A stretch of DNA of 64,000 nucleotides from Methyloglobulus sp. (GTDB lineage: Bacteria > Pseudomonadota > Gammaproteobacteria > Methylococcales > Methylomonadaceae). The notes under the pieces are model-generated. The model searched no databases. It saw nothing but the letters and a program-made list of their open reading frames with translations, and was not told the origin of the DNA. The DNA lies in NCBI GenBank assembly GCA_013141505.1, contig JABFQX010000006.1:153300-217299 (forward strand), written 5' to 3'. The translations under genes were made by a program, and so were the position numbers. Position 1 is the stretch's first letter. Every line of letters begins with the position of its first letter. Shown one piece after another: positions 1 to 10,271 of this stretch.

Positions 1-1
1 C

Positions 2-37
2 AAAAAAAAGCCAAGCCATTTAAAATGACTTGGCTTT
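2..37 (-). terminator. Rho-independent terminator (minus-strand reading)
   Basis: Inverted repeat AAAGCCAAG...CTTGGCTTT; read on the minus strand it is followed by an 8-T tract. Confidence 0.6.
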
Positions 38-153
38 CTATGACGGTTTTTAAAGTATGTTTTTATGCGTTGATTGAAAACCGTCTCGTCTTTGACTGAC
101 AGCAAATATTACGTCCGAAAGCGCTCTACGTAAGGTTCGGCTTATAACAATAC

Positions 154-281
154 GGTAGTGGGTTAAATCTGTGTTTTTTTGATCAACTTCATCTTCATAA
201 CGGTGATCTTTATGTATTTTGGAGTGACAAACCTAGGTTTGTCACTCCTCCTTAATCAAGTCACAGATTTAACCCACTACC
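154..281. mobile_element. MITE-like element, 128 bp, 20-bp perfect TIRs, 8-bp direct repeats at both flanks
   Basis: GGTAGTGGGTTAAATCTGTG (154-173) is the exact reverse complement of CACAGATTTAACCCACTACC (262-281). AACAATAC directly flanks both ends (146-153 and 282-289). No ORF inside. Confidence 0.8.
221..248. repeat. 28-bp perfect palindrome inside the MITE
   Basis: GGAGTGACAAACCTAGGTTTGTCACTCC is self-complementary; its core recurs at 13797-13822. Confidence 0.85.
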
Positions 282-598
282 AACAATACTTATAAGCATA
301 GACTTAACGTCAAGCTGACTTTAGAATGCCAACCAGCAGCTTTATCCCCATTCCTCTGGAGATAGGTTTTTATATACTGCCGCTGAAATACGATCATAAA
401 AATAATGCAGGCTAAATAGAGTCTATGAAAAAATCGGTTTAGTAGATGGATCGAAAAATTATCCACTAAATAAATCAAGTGCTACATCTAGTTTTTATAC
501 CCATTAAGATTGTCAAAGGACTTAATCATCAACGGCTACTAAGCTATAAATTATCTATAACATTGGCTCATTAAATCAATTAACGAAACCTTAACATC

Positions 599-982
599 AT
601 GAAAAAAATAAGAATTCTACTAACGACAACGGTTTTAAGTTTTATTTGTGCCAACGCTGTTGCAATCGGGATGCGAAGCACTTTCGACGTAAAAAAATCG
701 ATAGACCAAACGATTGTCTACCTAGAAAAAGCCGTTGCTGCTTTTGACAAAAATAATGGCGATAAAGCCGTTATCAATTTGTTGATGGAAGCAAAACAAG
801 TGCAAAAATCGATTTCGAGTTCAGATGGGCAACTGTCGATGATTAAATCGAAAGCTACCCATAAACTGGGACAAGCCCGAAGCAGCTTTAATGATGGCGA
901 TGTCAAAGCGGGTGGCGAAGCGATGAAAGAAGCGTTAGCCGGATTTAAGCATCTCAAAGAAAAATATAACGCAGTTCGTTAA
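599..982 (+). CDS. Small exported hypothetical protein
   Basis: 127-aa ORF with N-terminal signal-peptide-like segment ([21 protein letters not shown]). Confidence 0.6.
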   Translation: MKKIRILLTTTVLSFICANAVAIGMRSTFDVKKSIDQTIVYLEKAVAAFDKNNGDKAVINLLMEAKQVQKSISSSDGQLSMIKSKATHKLGQARSSFNDGDVKAGGEAMKEALAGFKHLKEKYNAVR

Positions 983-993
983 ATCTATCGTAG

Positions 994-1015
994 GGTGCGT
1001 TGTACGCACCTTTTT
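994..1015 (+). terminator. Hairpin plus T-tract, probable terminator of the 599-982 gene
   Basis: GGTGCGT-TGT-ACGCACC followed by TTTTT. Confidence 0.6.
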
Positions 1016-1076
1016 GGCGCATGAAATGCACCAACTCGACTATTTTTTAATTAACAATTACAACTGGAGCAAAACA

Positions 1077-1511
1077 ATGCACGTCACTTACGAACAAGCC
1101 GAAGAAGCCTTAGCGGCAGCGATTGCCGAATCAAACAAACTAGGAACTCAGATGTGTATCGCTGTGGTGGATTCGGGCGCTGATTTAAAAGCCTTTGTCA
1201 GAATGAATGGAGCCTGGGTAGGCAGTATCGACATCGCCATCAAAAAAGCCAAGACCGCTTGTTTCTTTGGCATGAACACCGGACAAATAGGACAGCTGTC
1301 ACAACCCGGCAGCCCGCTGTTTGGGATTGAACACTCCAACGACGGCCTGATCACCTTTCCCGGTGGCGTACCGATTGTCGATAAAGACGGCATCCTGATC
1401 GGTGCCGTTGGTGTCAGTGGCAGTTCGGTAGAAAACGACCACCAAGTCGCCAAAGCCGGGGTTGATGTTATCGGTCTGAGTGACCTGCCTTCCCATCCGT
1501 GGAGAACCTGA
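1077..1511 (+). CDS. GlcG/HbpS-family (DUF336) protein
   Basis: [23 protein letters not shown]...[17 protein letters not shown]...[17 protein letters not shown] is typical of GlcG/HbpS; internal ATG chosen over the longer ORF start at 1014. Confidence 0.8.
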   Translation: MHVTYEQAEEALAAAIAESNKLGTQMCIAVVDSGADLKAFVRMNGAWVGSIDIAIKKAKTACFFGMNTGQIGQLSQPGSPLFGIEHSNDGLITFPGGVPIVDKDGILIGAVGVSGSSVENDHQVAKAGVDVIGLSDLPSHPWRT

Positions 1512-1593
1512 GCTGTTTTCGGGTTTCGCTGAATGATGGCGATGGATTAGGGCGGAACGCCTGTCGGCTTTCGCCTTACGTGTTACGTGTTAC

Positions 1594-2103
1594 GTGTTGT
1601 CAGATCGCATCGACGAATGGTTAATTTCTAATCTGGATGAGTTTGACGGTAAGCACTTGCAATCGGTTGCCAAAGGCGACCTGGACTTGGAAAAAACTGA
1701 AGATGACGAAGTCAAAAAGGAACGCGAAGAAATCATCAAAGATTACGAGTCAGTCATCACCCAGATTAAGGAAGTCCTGGGCGACAAGGTAAGCGAAGTT
1801 AAATTAAGCCATCGCTTGACCGAATCCCCTGCCTGTTTGGTCGCTGACGTTTACGGCATGAGCCTGAACATGGAACGAATAATGAAGGATGCCGGGCAAG
1901 GCATGGGATTTGGTATGGGCAAAAAGCCAATCTTTGAAATCAACCCCGATCACGCCTTAATCGCACGGCTCAAGGTTGAGCAAGACGATGCCCGTTTTGC
2001 CGATTTGACCAACATCTTGTTCGATCAAGCAATATTAAGCGAAGGTGGACAATTGGATGATCCTGCTGCGTTTGTGCATAAGTTAAATGGGTTGTTGAAG
2101 TAA
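1594..2103 (+). pseudogene. htpG: C-terminal fragment of HtpG/Hsp90 chaperone
   Basis: LSDRIDEWLISNLDEFDGKHLQSVAKGDL...SHRLTESPACLVAD...FEINPDHALIARL...ILFDQAILSEGGQLDDPAAFVHKLNGLL matches only the Hsp90 C-terminus; ATPase and middle domains absent; begins at a GTG within TTACGTG repeats. Confidence 0.8.
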
Positions 2104-2227
2104 TTACTTTCGGATGTACCGAGTTAGGATGTGGATCAATCGAGAATTAGGACTGTGAGGTTCTTTTGTCCAGCACATGCTGTAGCACTGAGAATAATTA
2201 GGGAAAGAGAGATAAAGTAATGTGCAC

Positions 2228-2258
2228 AAAAAAGCCAGATTCTAGGTCTGGCTTTTTT
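2228..2258. terminator. Bidirectional Rho-independent terminator
   Basis: AAAAAAGCCAGA...TCTGGCTTTTTTT between convergent genes. Confidence 0.8.
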
Positions 2259-2318
2259 TGTATCAAAGAAAATAGGATTAAAGCCTTACGAGAACTGCTA
2301 TTAACCTTTATATCAAAA

Positions 2319-2819
2319 CTATTGCACTGGAGAAATTCTTTTCCAAACTTGCAAGCCACCAATACACGGCTCTTTAGTTACAGCATATCTAGTAGTATCA
2401 ACCAGTGCAGGATCACATGATTGTTGTGAATAACGAATTAAGCTTGCAACGACAAAAGGCTGTCCATTAAGCGTAGAATAGGCAAGCGTTGCCTGAGTTG
2501 TTGGGTATTGAATAACAGCCAATGGTAATGCGTAAGGATTTAATGTTAATGATTTTGCTTTTTTCCAAAGCTGTGCCGCAGGCTTATAAGTGCCACATCC
2601 TCCCACTACTGTAAATCCGCCATATTGTAATACTCCGCAAGGCTGAAATACATTAATCTGTATGGTGTTAATGGCGATGTCAGTATTTGGCAAATCAACA
2701 CCTAAATCCCCAACAACATTGCCAGTTGTGCTTGGATAGACAGGAAATAATCGAAGCGTTTCAGCAGCATTTGCGAACCCACCGACCAGCAACAATGATA
2801 CAAGTACAATTTTCTTCAT
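2319..2819 (-). CDS. Exported hypothetical protein
   Basis: Signal peptide MKKIVLVSLLLVGGFANAAE; paired cysteines; no recognised family. Confidence 0.6.
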   Translation of the reverse strand: MKKIVLVSLLLVGGFANAAETLRLFPVYPSTTGNVVGDLGVDLPNTDIAINTIQINVFQPCGVLQYGGFTVVGGCGTYKPAAQLWKKAKSLTLNPYALPLAVIQYPTTQATLAYSTLNGQPFVVASLIRYSQQSCDPALVDTTRYAVTKEPCIGGLQVWKRISPVQ

Positions 2820-3150
2820 GCTTTTATTCCTTATAATTTGAATAATTAAGCATAGTTTATTTTTTATTTTCAATTAACTCTCCGCGTACCGGTCATGCTA
2901 ACCCGTCACTAAGTGTTTTACACACGCTGCCGCTTTAAATCCTACTGAAACCTTACAAACGGGGCAATATGCCCCCGTCCGGCGAAGTAAAAAACTTTTC
3001 CAGCATTATAGTTAAAACCATCCCGCATGTCGGGTAGGTTGGCGGTGAGATACGAACCCCAACAAATCAGCTAGTAGTTCGTAGTCCGCTTTCCCGTATT
3101 ACGTTGCACTTCATACGGGCTACTTTTACGTTCAATAAACCCACCTGCTT

Positions 3151-3639
3151 TTACCAGACGGGCGTAACACGATGTTGTTGCAAATTGGTTTTATCAAATT
3201 TGTCCCACAACTCCGCATAACGGATGCGCGAGACAGGGTGCTGTAAATGTCCAGCAATTTCTGCCAATGGCTCTAATACAAACGCGTATTTTTCGATTTC
3301 GTCACGCGGTATCTGGATACGCCCTTCATTGATAATCAAGTCGCCATAGAGAACTAGGTCTAAATCTAATGTTCGGGCAGAGAATTTTTTACATTCACGG
3401 TTGCGGCCATTGTCCAGTTCTATTTGGCGTAATTGTTCGGTGATTGCTTTAACATCCAGATCGGAGTCAAAACCTACAATCAGATTGTAGAACGCGTCAC
3501 CGGTAAAACCGATAGCATCGGATTCGTAAATGCTTGAGAGCGTCAACTGACCGTAGCGTGCCTCTAAAGCCTTAATGCTGGCGGGAATATGCCGCTCCCT
3601 GTCAATATTACTGCCAACGCTGATATAACCGGTGGGCAT
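3151..3639 (-). CDS. folK: 2-amino-4-hydroxy-6-hydroxymethyldihydropteridine diphosphokinase
   Basis: YISVGSNIDRERHI, RTLDLDLVLYGD, IPRDEIEKYAFVLEPLAEIA motifs; adjacent to folB. Confidence 0.9.
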   Translation of the reverse strand: MPTGYISVGSNIDRERHIPASIKALEARYGQLTLSSIYESDAIGFTGDAFYNLIVGFDSDLDVKAITEQLRQIELDNGRNRECKKFSARTLDLDLVLYGDLIINEGRIQIPRDEIEKYAFVLEPLAEIAGHLQHPVSRIRYAELWDKFDKTNLQQHRVTPVW

Positions 3640-3640
3640 A

Positions 3641-3994
3641 TTATTTCCGCCCTCGCTCAATAATGATGCCTACGTCGCTGGCACCACGAATCGCACCTTT
3701 TTTATTAAGGCTGACTTTCACCCACGGCACGTTAAATTCATTTAGGATAATGTTGGCAATTTCTACAGTCAGCTTTTCCACCAGAAAAAAATTGCTGGTT
3801 TCGACAAAGGCGATAATGCGTTTGGATACGGCCTTGTAATCCAGCGTATGCTCAATATCATCGGTTTCAGCCGCTTTTTGGATGTCATACGCCATCTCTA
3901 TATCGAGACTGACAGTTTGCCTGGTTTCCCGCTCCCAGTCATAAATGCCGATTATGGTCTCGATTTCGAGACCCCCTAAAAATATAATGTCCAT
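3641..3994 (-). CDS. folB: Dihydroneopterin aldolase
   Basis: GLEIETIIGIYDWERETRQTVSLDIEM typical FolB N-terminus. Confidence 0.92.
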   Translation of the reverse strand: MDIIFLGGLEIETIIGIYDWERETRQTVSLDIEMAYDIQKAAETDDIEHTLDYKAVSKRIIAFVETSNFFLVEKLTVEIANIILNEFNVPWVKVSLNKKGAIRGASDVGIIIERGRK

Positions 3995-4085
3995 AGCAAT
4001 TTCCGGTTATGATGTGCCCGTTTTAAAAAGCTAAGTATCCGGCATATGTCCGGTGCTTACAAGTCATGAATAGTGAAGGTACTCA

Positions 4086-4655
4086 ATGATTGGATGGTTG
4101 TTAATCCCTGCGGCATATTTACTTGGATCGGTATCTTGCGCCGTTATCGTTTGTCGTTTAATGGGCTTGCCAGACCCGCGCGGACAAGGCTCAGGTAATC
4201 CAGGCGCAACCAATGTAATGCGGATTGGTGGCAAAAAAGCGGCGGGAATTACGTTGTTTGGGGATATGCTGAAAGGTTTTTTGCCGGTTTTTGTGGCAAA
4301 TTCATTGGCCGTATCACCTTTTATGCTCGGCTTTATTGGTTTAGCCGCTTTCTTCGGACATCTTTATCCGTTATTTTTTGGTTTTAAAGGCGGCAAAGGC
4401 GTTGCGACCTCTTTAGGCGTTTTGTTGGGTTTTTCCTGGGCGTTAGGTTTGGCGGTTATCGGCACTTGGCTGTTGGTCTACAAACTTCGCAAGATTTCAT
4501 CGCTATCTGCTTTGACGGCTTCGGTTTTATCGCCGGTTTACGCTTGGTTTATTTTGGCTGATAAAGTTATTGTCGGTGCGGCTGCGGTGATGATGGTGTT
4601 TTTGCTGCTTAGACATAAGAGCAATATAAAGCGGCTGTTGGCTGGAGAAGAGTAA
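4086..4655 (+). CDS. plsY: Acyl-phosphate glycerol-3-phosphate acyltransferase
   Basis: LLGSVSCAVIVCRLMGLPDPRGQGSGNPGATNVMR...FKGGKGVATSLGV. Confidence 0.95.
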   Translation: MIGWLLIPAAYLLGSVSCAVIVCRLMGLPDPRGQGSGNPGATNVMRIGGKKAAGITLFGDMLKGFLPVFVANSLAVSPFMLGFIGLAAFFGHLYPLFFGFKGGKGVATSLGVLLGFSWALGLAVIGTWLLVYKLRKISSLSALTASVLSPVYAWFILADKVIVGAAAVMMVFLLLRHKSNIKRLLAGEE

Positions 4656-4667
4656 GTCAAGTTGTAT

Positions 4668-5672
4668 TCAAAGCAATTCATTGATCGGCCAGCGTGGCCT
4701 GGCTGCTATTTTCAGGCTTTGTTGTTCGCCCCTAAGTAAGCGTTGACAGCCGGCATAAGCAATCATAGCGCCGTTATCGGTGCAAAATTCTGGCCTTGGA
4801 AAATAAATCTCGCTTTTTTCTAACGCTGCCATTTCATTTAATGACGCACGAATCTTTTTGTTGGCGCTCACCCCACCAGCGACCACCAACCGTTTAATAC
4901 CGGTTTGTTGGATGGCGCGTTTGCATTTGATGCTGAGAGTTTCGGCAACGGCTTGTTGGAAGGCGGCGGCAATATCGGCTTTATCCTGATCGGTTTTTCC
5001 GCTATTGCTAAAAGTGTTAAGCGTGAAAGTTTTAAGTCCGCTAAAGCTGAAATCCAATCCCGGCCTGTCGGTCATCGGACGGGGAAACTTTATGATTGGC
5101 TTGCCTTGCTCGGCAAGTTCAGCCAGTTTTGGCCCACCTGGATAGCCCAAGCCTAACATTTTTGCGGTCTTATCGAAGGCTTCACCTGCCGCATCGTCCA
5201 GTGATTCTCCTAATAATCGATAGCGACCTACACCCTCGACCTGTACCAACAAGGTGTGTCCACCGGAAATTAATAGCGCGACAAAAGGAAATGGTGGTGG
5301 ATTATCTTCCAACATCGGCGCGAGCAGGTGGCCTTCCATGTGGTGTACGGCAATGGCGGGAACCCCCCAAGCCCAGGCAATGCTTCTCGCAGTGGCTGCA
5401 CCGACCAGTAACGCGCCCATCAAACCTGGGCCTGCGGTGTAAGCAATGCCGTTTATATCGCTTTTTTGTAGGCGACTTTCCTGTAATGTTTGCTTGATAA
5501 GTGGCACTAATTTTCGAATATGATCGCGGGATGCTAGTTCCGGTACTACGCCGCCATATTCGTTGTGCATTTCGACCTGACTGTATAAATGATGGCAAAT
5601 CAGGCCACGTTGGGGGTGATAAATGGCAACGCCGGTCTCGTCGCAAGAGGTTTCTATCCCTAAAACATACAT
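4668..5672 (-). CDS. tsaD: tRNA N6-adenosine threonylcarbamoyltransferase
   Basis: [38 protein letters not shown]; divergent from rpsU. Confidence 0.97.
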   Translation of the reverse strand: MYVLGIETSCDETGVAIYHPQRGLICHHLYSQVEMHNEYGGVVPELASRDHIRKLVPLIKQTLQESRLQKSDINGIAYTAGPGLMGALLVGAATARSIAWAWGVPAIAVHHMEGHLLAPMLEDNPPPFPFVALLISGGHTLLVQVEGVGRYRLLGESLDDAAGEAFDKTAKMLGLGYPGGPKLAELAEQGKPIIKFPRPMTDRPGLDFSFSGLKTFTLNTFSNSGKTDQDKADIAAAFQQAVAETLSIKCKRAIQQTGIKRLVVAGGVSANKKIRASLNEMAALEKSEIYFPRPEFCTDNGAMIAYAGCQRLLRGEQQSLKIAARPRWPINELL

Positions 5673-5784
5673 TGAGTTTTTGAAAACGATAAAATAAGGT
5701 TATAATTCGCGGTTCTTTTTACTGCGTCGGTTAATATTGACCGCGCTAGAGACTTTTTTCAGATACTAACATAATTGGGAAGAT

Positions 5785-6018
5785 ATGCCTTCAGTCAAAC
5801 TTAAAGAAAACGAACCCTTCGATATCGCTATCCGTCGCTTCAAGCGTGCGTGTGAAAAAGCCGGTGTGTTAGCAGAAGTACGTCGTCGCGAATTCTACGA
5901 AAAACCGACCTCAGAGCGCAAACGTAAAGGTGCCGCTGCGGTTAAACGCCATTTGAAGAAGCTGGCTCGTGAGCGTTATGCGCTTAAAAACTTGCGTCGT
6001 GGTCGTCCCGCACTCTAA
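5785..6018 (+). CDS. rpsU: 30S ribosomal protein S21
   Basis: [48 protein letters not shown]. Confidence 0.97.
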   Translation: MPSVKLKENEPFDIAIRRFKRACEKAGVLAEVRRREFYEKPTSERKRKGAAAVKRHLKKLARERYALKNLRRGRPAL

Positions 6019-6027
6019 AGCAAAACT

Positions 6028-6480
6028 ATGTCAGGATTGTTAACAGACCGTATCAAGGACGATATGAAGGCCTCCATGAAAGGAGGCAACAAATCCCGGT
6101 TGCTGGTTATTCGACTTATGCTCGCTGCCATCAAGCAGGTTGAAGTTGACGAGCGCATCACACTGGATGACGAACGCACTCTTCAGGTTCTCGACAAGAT
6201 GATGAAGCAACGTCGGGAATCCATCCGGCAATTTTCCGATGCCGGTAGGATTGATTTGGTCCAAATTGAAGAAGCAGAAGTGCTGGTGATTCAGGATTTT
6301 ATGCCTCAGCGACTCACCGAAGCGGAAATTGACGGCATGGTAAATGTCGCCGTTACCGAATCCGGCGCGGAATCGGTCAAAGACATGGGCAAGGTAATGG
6401 CGCTACTCAAAGGAAAAATGCAAGGCCGCGCCGATATGTCGAGCGTCAGCGCCAAAATCAAGGCCGCGCTCCCCAACTAA
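6028..6480 (+). CDS. GatB/YqeY domain-containing protein
   Basis: LTDRIKDDMKASMKGGNKSRLLVIRLMLAAIKQVEVDE; rpsU-yqeY-dnaG gene order. Confidence 0.9.
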   Translation: MSGLLTDRIKDDMKASMKGGNKSRLLVIRLMLAAIKQVEVDERITLDDERTLQVLDKMMKQRRESIRQFSDAGRIDLVQIEEAEVLVIQDFMPQRLTEAEIDGMVNVAVTESGAESVKDMGKVMALLKGKMQGRADMSSVSAKIKAALPN

Positions 6481-6494
6481 GCGCCGCCCTGGCG

Positions 6495-8225
6495 ATGTCC
6501 GGCAGGATCCCCAAGCAGTTTATCGACGATCTCTTAGCCAGGATTGATATCGTCGACTTGATTGACTCACACGTCCCCCTCAAAAAAACCGGAGCCAATT
6601 ATGTGGCTCGATGCCCCTTCCATTCAGAAAAAAGCCCCAGCTTTTCAGTAAACCGTAGCAAACAATTTTTCCATTGTTTTGGCTGCGGCGCAAGCGGCAA
6701 TGCAATTGGTTTTTTGATGGATTACAATCACTTGGATTTTATCGAAGCAATCGAGGATCTTGCCACGTTTGCAGGCGTTGAAGCCATAAGAGAGACGGCG
6801 AACTATAAAGCAACGCCGCAAAAGAAAGAAAATATTGCCGAGCAATATCAACTTCTTGAGCAAGTGGCGATTTTTTATGAAGACTGTCTGCGAACCCATG
6901 AGGCCGGAAAAAACGCCGTTAGTTACCTCAAATCCAGGCAAGTCGATCATGGACTTGCCAAAGCCTTCATGCTCGGCTATGCACCTGATGAATGGCAGGT
7001 TTTAGCAAAAAAATTCGATCAAAATAAACTTATTGAAGCCGGTTTGCTGGTTAAAAATGACGGTAAGGTTTACGACCGCTTTCGTGGCCGACTCATGTTT
7101 CCGATCAGGGACAAGCGCGGTAGAATCGTCGGCTTTGGTGGCAGGGTATTGGACAATTCATTACCCAAATACCTGAATTCCCCGGAAACATCGGTTTTTC
7201 ACAAAAGCAAAGAAGTCTACGGGCTTTTTGAATTATTAAAAAAAGACCCGAAACCGAAACGCATCCTCATTGTTGAAGGTTACATGGATGTCATTGCCTT
7301 GTCCGGCTCAGGTATCGATTATGCCGTAGCCACCTTGGGCACAGCAACCTCGCAAAGCCACCTCGAACTACTATTCCGCTATACCTCGGAATTGATTTTA
7401 TGTTTCGATGGCGACAATGCCGGACAATCTGCCGCTTGGCGAGCCATTTCCTCGGTGTTTCCTGTGTTAAAGTCGGGACGCCAGATTCGCATTATGATTC
7501 TGCCAGAAAAACACGACCCTGATTCACTTGCTAAAGAAGAAGGCCAAGAATCATTCACCCAGCGCATTAAAGCAGCGCAAGCCTTATCAGAATATTTTTT
7601 TGATTACTTCACTAAAGATTTGAAACTGGCAGAATACGAAAATCGTTCTATGCTTAGGGAAGAAGCTGAAGAATATTTGAAAAAACTACCGCTCGGCCCG
7701 TTCAGGGAGTTAATGTTTGATGAACTGTCAAGATTGTACCAACGCCACATTTTAGACCAAGAGGCAATCCTAGCTTATAACCGAGAAGTAAAGCAGCACA
7801 GGCAAAAAAGCAATCGGCTTTCTTTAGCCAGCTGCGTCATGGCCTTGTTAATTCAAAACCCTCAACTGATTGATAAAATAGAAAACAAAATAATTGATTG
7901 GGATTACCTTCATTTTGAAGGCATCAACAAATTTAAAGACATCCTGACCACTTTAATGAATGAAAGGCCTGCCAATTTTGGAATTCTACTCGAATCTTAC
8001 CGAGGCCATCCTGATGAAATCATCATAAAAAAATTGGCTGCGGTTGAATTTCCAGAAGAAAACATTGAAAAAGTATTTTTTGACACCATATCGAGATTGT
8101 TTGCTGAAGCAAGCACCGCGCGTCTAAATGATTTATTGGAAAAAGACAAAAACCTTGGCTTAACCAAAGCCGAAAAAGCAGTGTTGCTAGAGTTATTGAC
8201 GAAAAAACATAGTAATGCCATTTAA
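6495..8225 (+). CDS. dnaG: DNA primase
   Basis: CPFHSEKSPSFSVNRSKQFFHCFGCGASGNAIGF zinc motif; TOPRIM EGYMDVIAL. Confidence 0.97.
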   Translation: MSGRIPKQFIDDLLARIDIVDLIDSHVPLKKTGANYVARCPFHSEKSPSFSVNRSKQFFHCFGCGASGNAIGFLMDYNHLDFIEAIEDLATFAGVEAIRETANYKATPQKKENIAEQYQLLEQVAIFYEDCLRTHEAGKNAVSYLKSRQVDHGLAKAFMLGYAPDEWQVLAKKFDQNKLIEAGLLVKNDGKVYDRFRGRLMFPIRDKRGRIVGFGGRVLDNSLPKYLNSPETSVFHKSKEVYGLFELLKKDPKPKRILIVEGYMDVIALSGSGIDYAVATLGTATSQSHLELLFRYTSELILCFDGDNAGQSAAWRAISSVFPVLKSGRQIRIMILPEKHDPDSLAKEEGQESFTQRIKAAQALSEYFFDYFTKDLKLAEYENRSMLREEAEEYLKKLPLGPFRELMFDELSRLYQRHILDQEAILAYNREVKQHRQKSNRLSLASCVMALLIQNPQLIDKIENKIIDWDYLHFEGINKFKDILTTLMNERPANFGILLESYRGHPDEIIIKKLAAVEFPEENIEKVFFDTISRLFAEASTARLNDLLEKDKNLGLTKAEKAVLLELLTKKHSNAI

Positions 8226-8291
8226 TCAGTATTAGGGTACAATGTGCCGTTTGTTTATAGTGGCTTGTAGTTAAAGTAACGTGGGTGGAAT

Positions 8292-10094
8292 ATGAATCAA
8301 GATCAGCAGTCTCAACTTAGACAATTGATTGCTAAAGGCAAAGTGCAGGGCTACCTGACTTATGCCGAGGTGAATGATCACCTGCCCAGTGATATAGCTG
8401 ATCCTGAGCAAATTGAAGAATTTATCGGCACCATCAATGACTTGGGCATTCAGGTATATGAAACCGCACCTGACGATGACTCACTAATTACCGATTCTGC
8501 CGCTGTTACGGCTGATGATGAAGATGCCGAGGAAGTTGCCGCGCTGGCATCTGTCGATAGTGAGTTTGGCCGAACAACCGATCCAGTACGCATGTACATG
8601 CGTGAAATGGGTTCTGTCGAACTCTTAACTCGAGCTGATGAACTAAAAATCGCCAAACGTATTGAAGAAGGCAATCAACAATTACTGAAAGCCATTTCTC
8701 GCTCCTGCGTGGTGGTTGAAGACGTTTTGCATTCATTTGACTCCATTTCCGATGAAGAAAGTGGCTTCAGACTGAGCGATATGATTGCTGGATTTGCTGA
8801 CTTGAGCGAGCCTGAAGACTTGCTTTCCAGCCCAGTCGCCGCTGACGTTGAAGAAGAAACACCTGAAGAAGACCTCAAGGGTCTTAACCTAGACGAAGTC
8901 AAAGAGAAAATTGACCTGCTTAGGGAACAACTTGATGCTGCATCTAAAGCCATCGATAAACAGGGCTACGTAAGCGAACAAACGGAACAAGCCTTCGAAG
9001 CGTTGGCGAATACGTTCATGGAATTTAAATGGGCGCCACAATACTTAAAAAAGCTCTCCGCGATTATTCCGGATGGGGTCGCTTCCGTTCGTGAACAAGA
9101 AAGGCGTATCCATGACATATTCGTAAAAAAAGCGAAGATGTCGCGCCAAGATTTTATAGCTGCATATGCAGAAAATGCCAGTAACCCAAACTGGCTGAAT
9201 ACTTATTTAGACGAAAGAAACTCTTACTCAGTGGTGTTGAAAGAGCATGAGAAAGATGTTCGTAAAGCTCTGAAAACATTAGCTGATATTGAGGCCACTT
9301 ATGGCTTGACCATAAGTGGTTTAAAAGATATAAGCCGCCGTATTTCAATCGGCGAAGCCAAAGCCCGGCGGGCAAAAAAGGAAATGATCGAAGCAAACTT
9401 GCGTTTGGTTATTTCTATTGCCAAAAAATATACTAACCGTGGCTTGCAGTTTCTGGACTTGATTCAGGAAGGTAATATTGGTCTTATGAAAGCTGTCGAT
9501 AAATTTGAATATCGGCGTGGTTACAAGTTTTCGACCTACGCCACTTGGTGGATCAGGCAGGCTATCACCCGTTCAATCGCGGATCAGGCCAGAACCATCC
9601 GAATTCCAGTACATATGATTGAAACAATCAACAAACTGAACCGGATTTCAAGGCAAATCCTTCAAGAACTGGGTCGTGAAGCAACACCAGAAGAGTTAGC
9701 TGTACGCATGGAAATGCCTGAAGATAAAGTCCGCAAGGTATTGAAGATTGCCAAGGAACCAATCTCAATGGAAACCCCGATTGGTGATGATGAAGATTCG
9801 CATTTAGGTGATTTTATCGAAGACTCCAGAGTCCTGTCACCTATCGAAGCAGCAACAATTGCTGGACTACGTGAATCGACACAAAATGTCCTGGCAGGTT
9901 TGACAGCTAGGGAGGCCAAAGTTCTGCGTATGCGCTTTGGTATCAATATGAATACTGACCACACGTTGGAAGAGGTCGGCAAACAGTTTGATGTCACCAG
10001 GGAACGTATCCGGCAAATAGAAGCCAAAGCATTGCGAAAATTACGGCATCCGTCCAGATCAGAGCAATTGCGCTGCTTCCTGGACGGGGAATAA
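8292..10094 (+). CDS. rpoD: RNA polymerase sigma-70 factor
   Basis: [72 protein letters not shown]. Confidence 0.98.
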   Translation: MNQDQQSQLRQLIAKGKVQGYLTYAEVNDHLPSDIADPEQIEEFIGTINDLGIQVYETAPDDDSLITDSAAVTADDEDAEEVAALASVDSEFGRTTDPVRMYMREMGSVELLTRADELKIAKRIEEGNQQLLKAISRSCVVVEDVLHSFDSISDEESGFRLSDMIAGFADLSEPEDLLSSPVAADVEEETPEEDLKGLNLDEVKEKIDLLREQLDAASKAIDKQGYVSEQTEQAFEALANTFMEFKWAPQYLKKLSAIIPDGVASVREQERRIHDIFVKKAKMSRQDFIAAYAENASNPNWLNTYLDERNSYSVVLKEHEKDVRKALKTLADIEATYGLTISGLKDISRRISIGEAKARRAKKEMIEANLRLVISIAKKYTNRGLQFLDLIQEGNIGLMKAVDKFEYRRGYKFSTYATWWIRQAITRSIADQARTIRIPVHMIETINKLNRISRQILQELGREATPEELAVRMEMPEDKVRKVLKIAKEPISMETPIGDDEDSHLGDFIEDSRVLSPIEAATIAGLRESTQNVLAGLTAREAKVLRMRFGINMNTDHTLEEVGKQFDVTRERIRQIEAKALRKLRHPSRSEQLRCFLDGE

Positions 10095-10129
10095 ACTGCT
10101 TTTATAACACCCCCTTATAAACAATCCAA

Positions 10130-10206
10130 GGGCCCTTAGCTCAGTTGGTTAGAGCGTCCGACTCATAATCGGCAGGTCGTAGGTTCAAGTCCTACAGGGC
10201 CCACCA
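10130..10206 (+). tRNA. ileX: tRNA with CAU anticodon, probably tRNA-Ile2 (lysidine-type)
   Basis: 77-nt cloverleaf with encoded CCA: acceptor GGGCCCT/AGGGCCC, anticodon loop CTCATAA, T-loop GTTCAAGTC. The location just after rpoD resembles E. coli ileX; elongator Met is the alternative. Confidence 0.85.
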
Positions 10207-10271
10207 TTAATAACTAGACTGCCTGTGCAGCTTTTTGATTATATAGACCTACCATTTCTTAAGGTGACATT

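Noticed and set aside
154-281. Reading the TIR/palindrome region as a CRISPR or a terminator only
   Set aside because: No repeat-spacer periodicity; the flanking 8-bp direct repeats and terminal inverted repeats fit a MITE better.
8450-8953. Several 70-120 aa antisense ORFs across rpoD, dnaG, metK and ahcY
   Set aside because: They lie opposite strongly supported housekeeping genes and have low-complexity, non-protein-like composition; treated as shadow ORFs.
10207-10271. SAM riboswitch upstream of metK
   Set aside because: Only ~65 nt separate the tRNA and metK; I see just a short CTGC/GCAG stem and T-run, more like a tRNA terminator.
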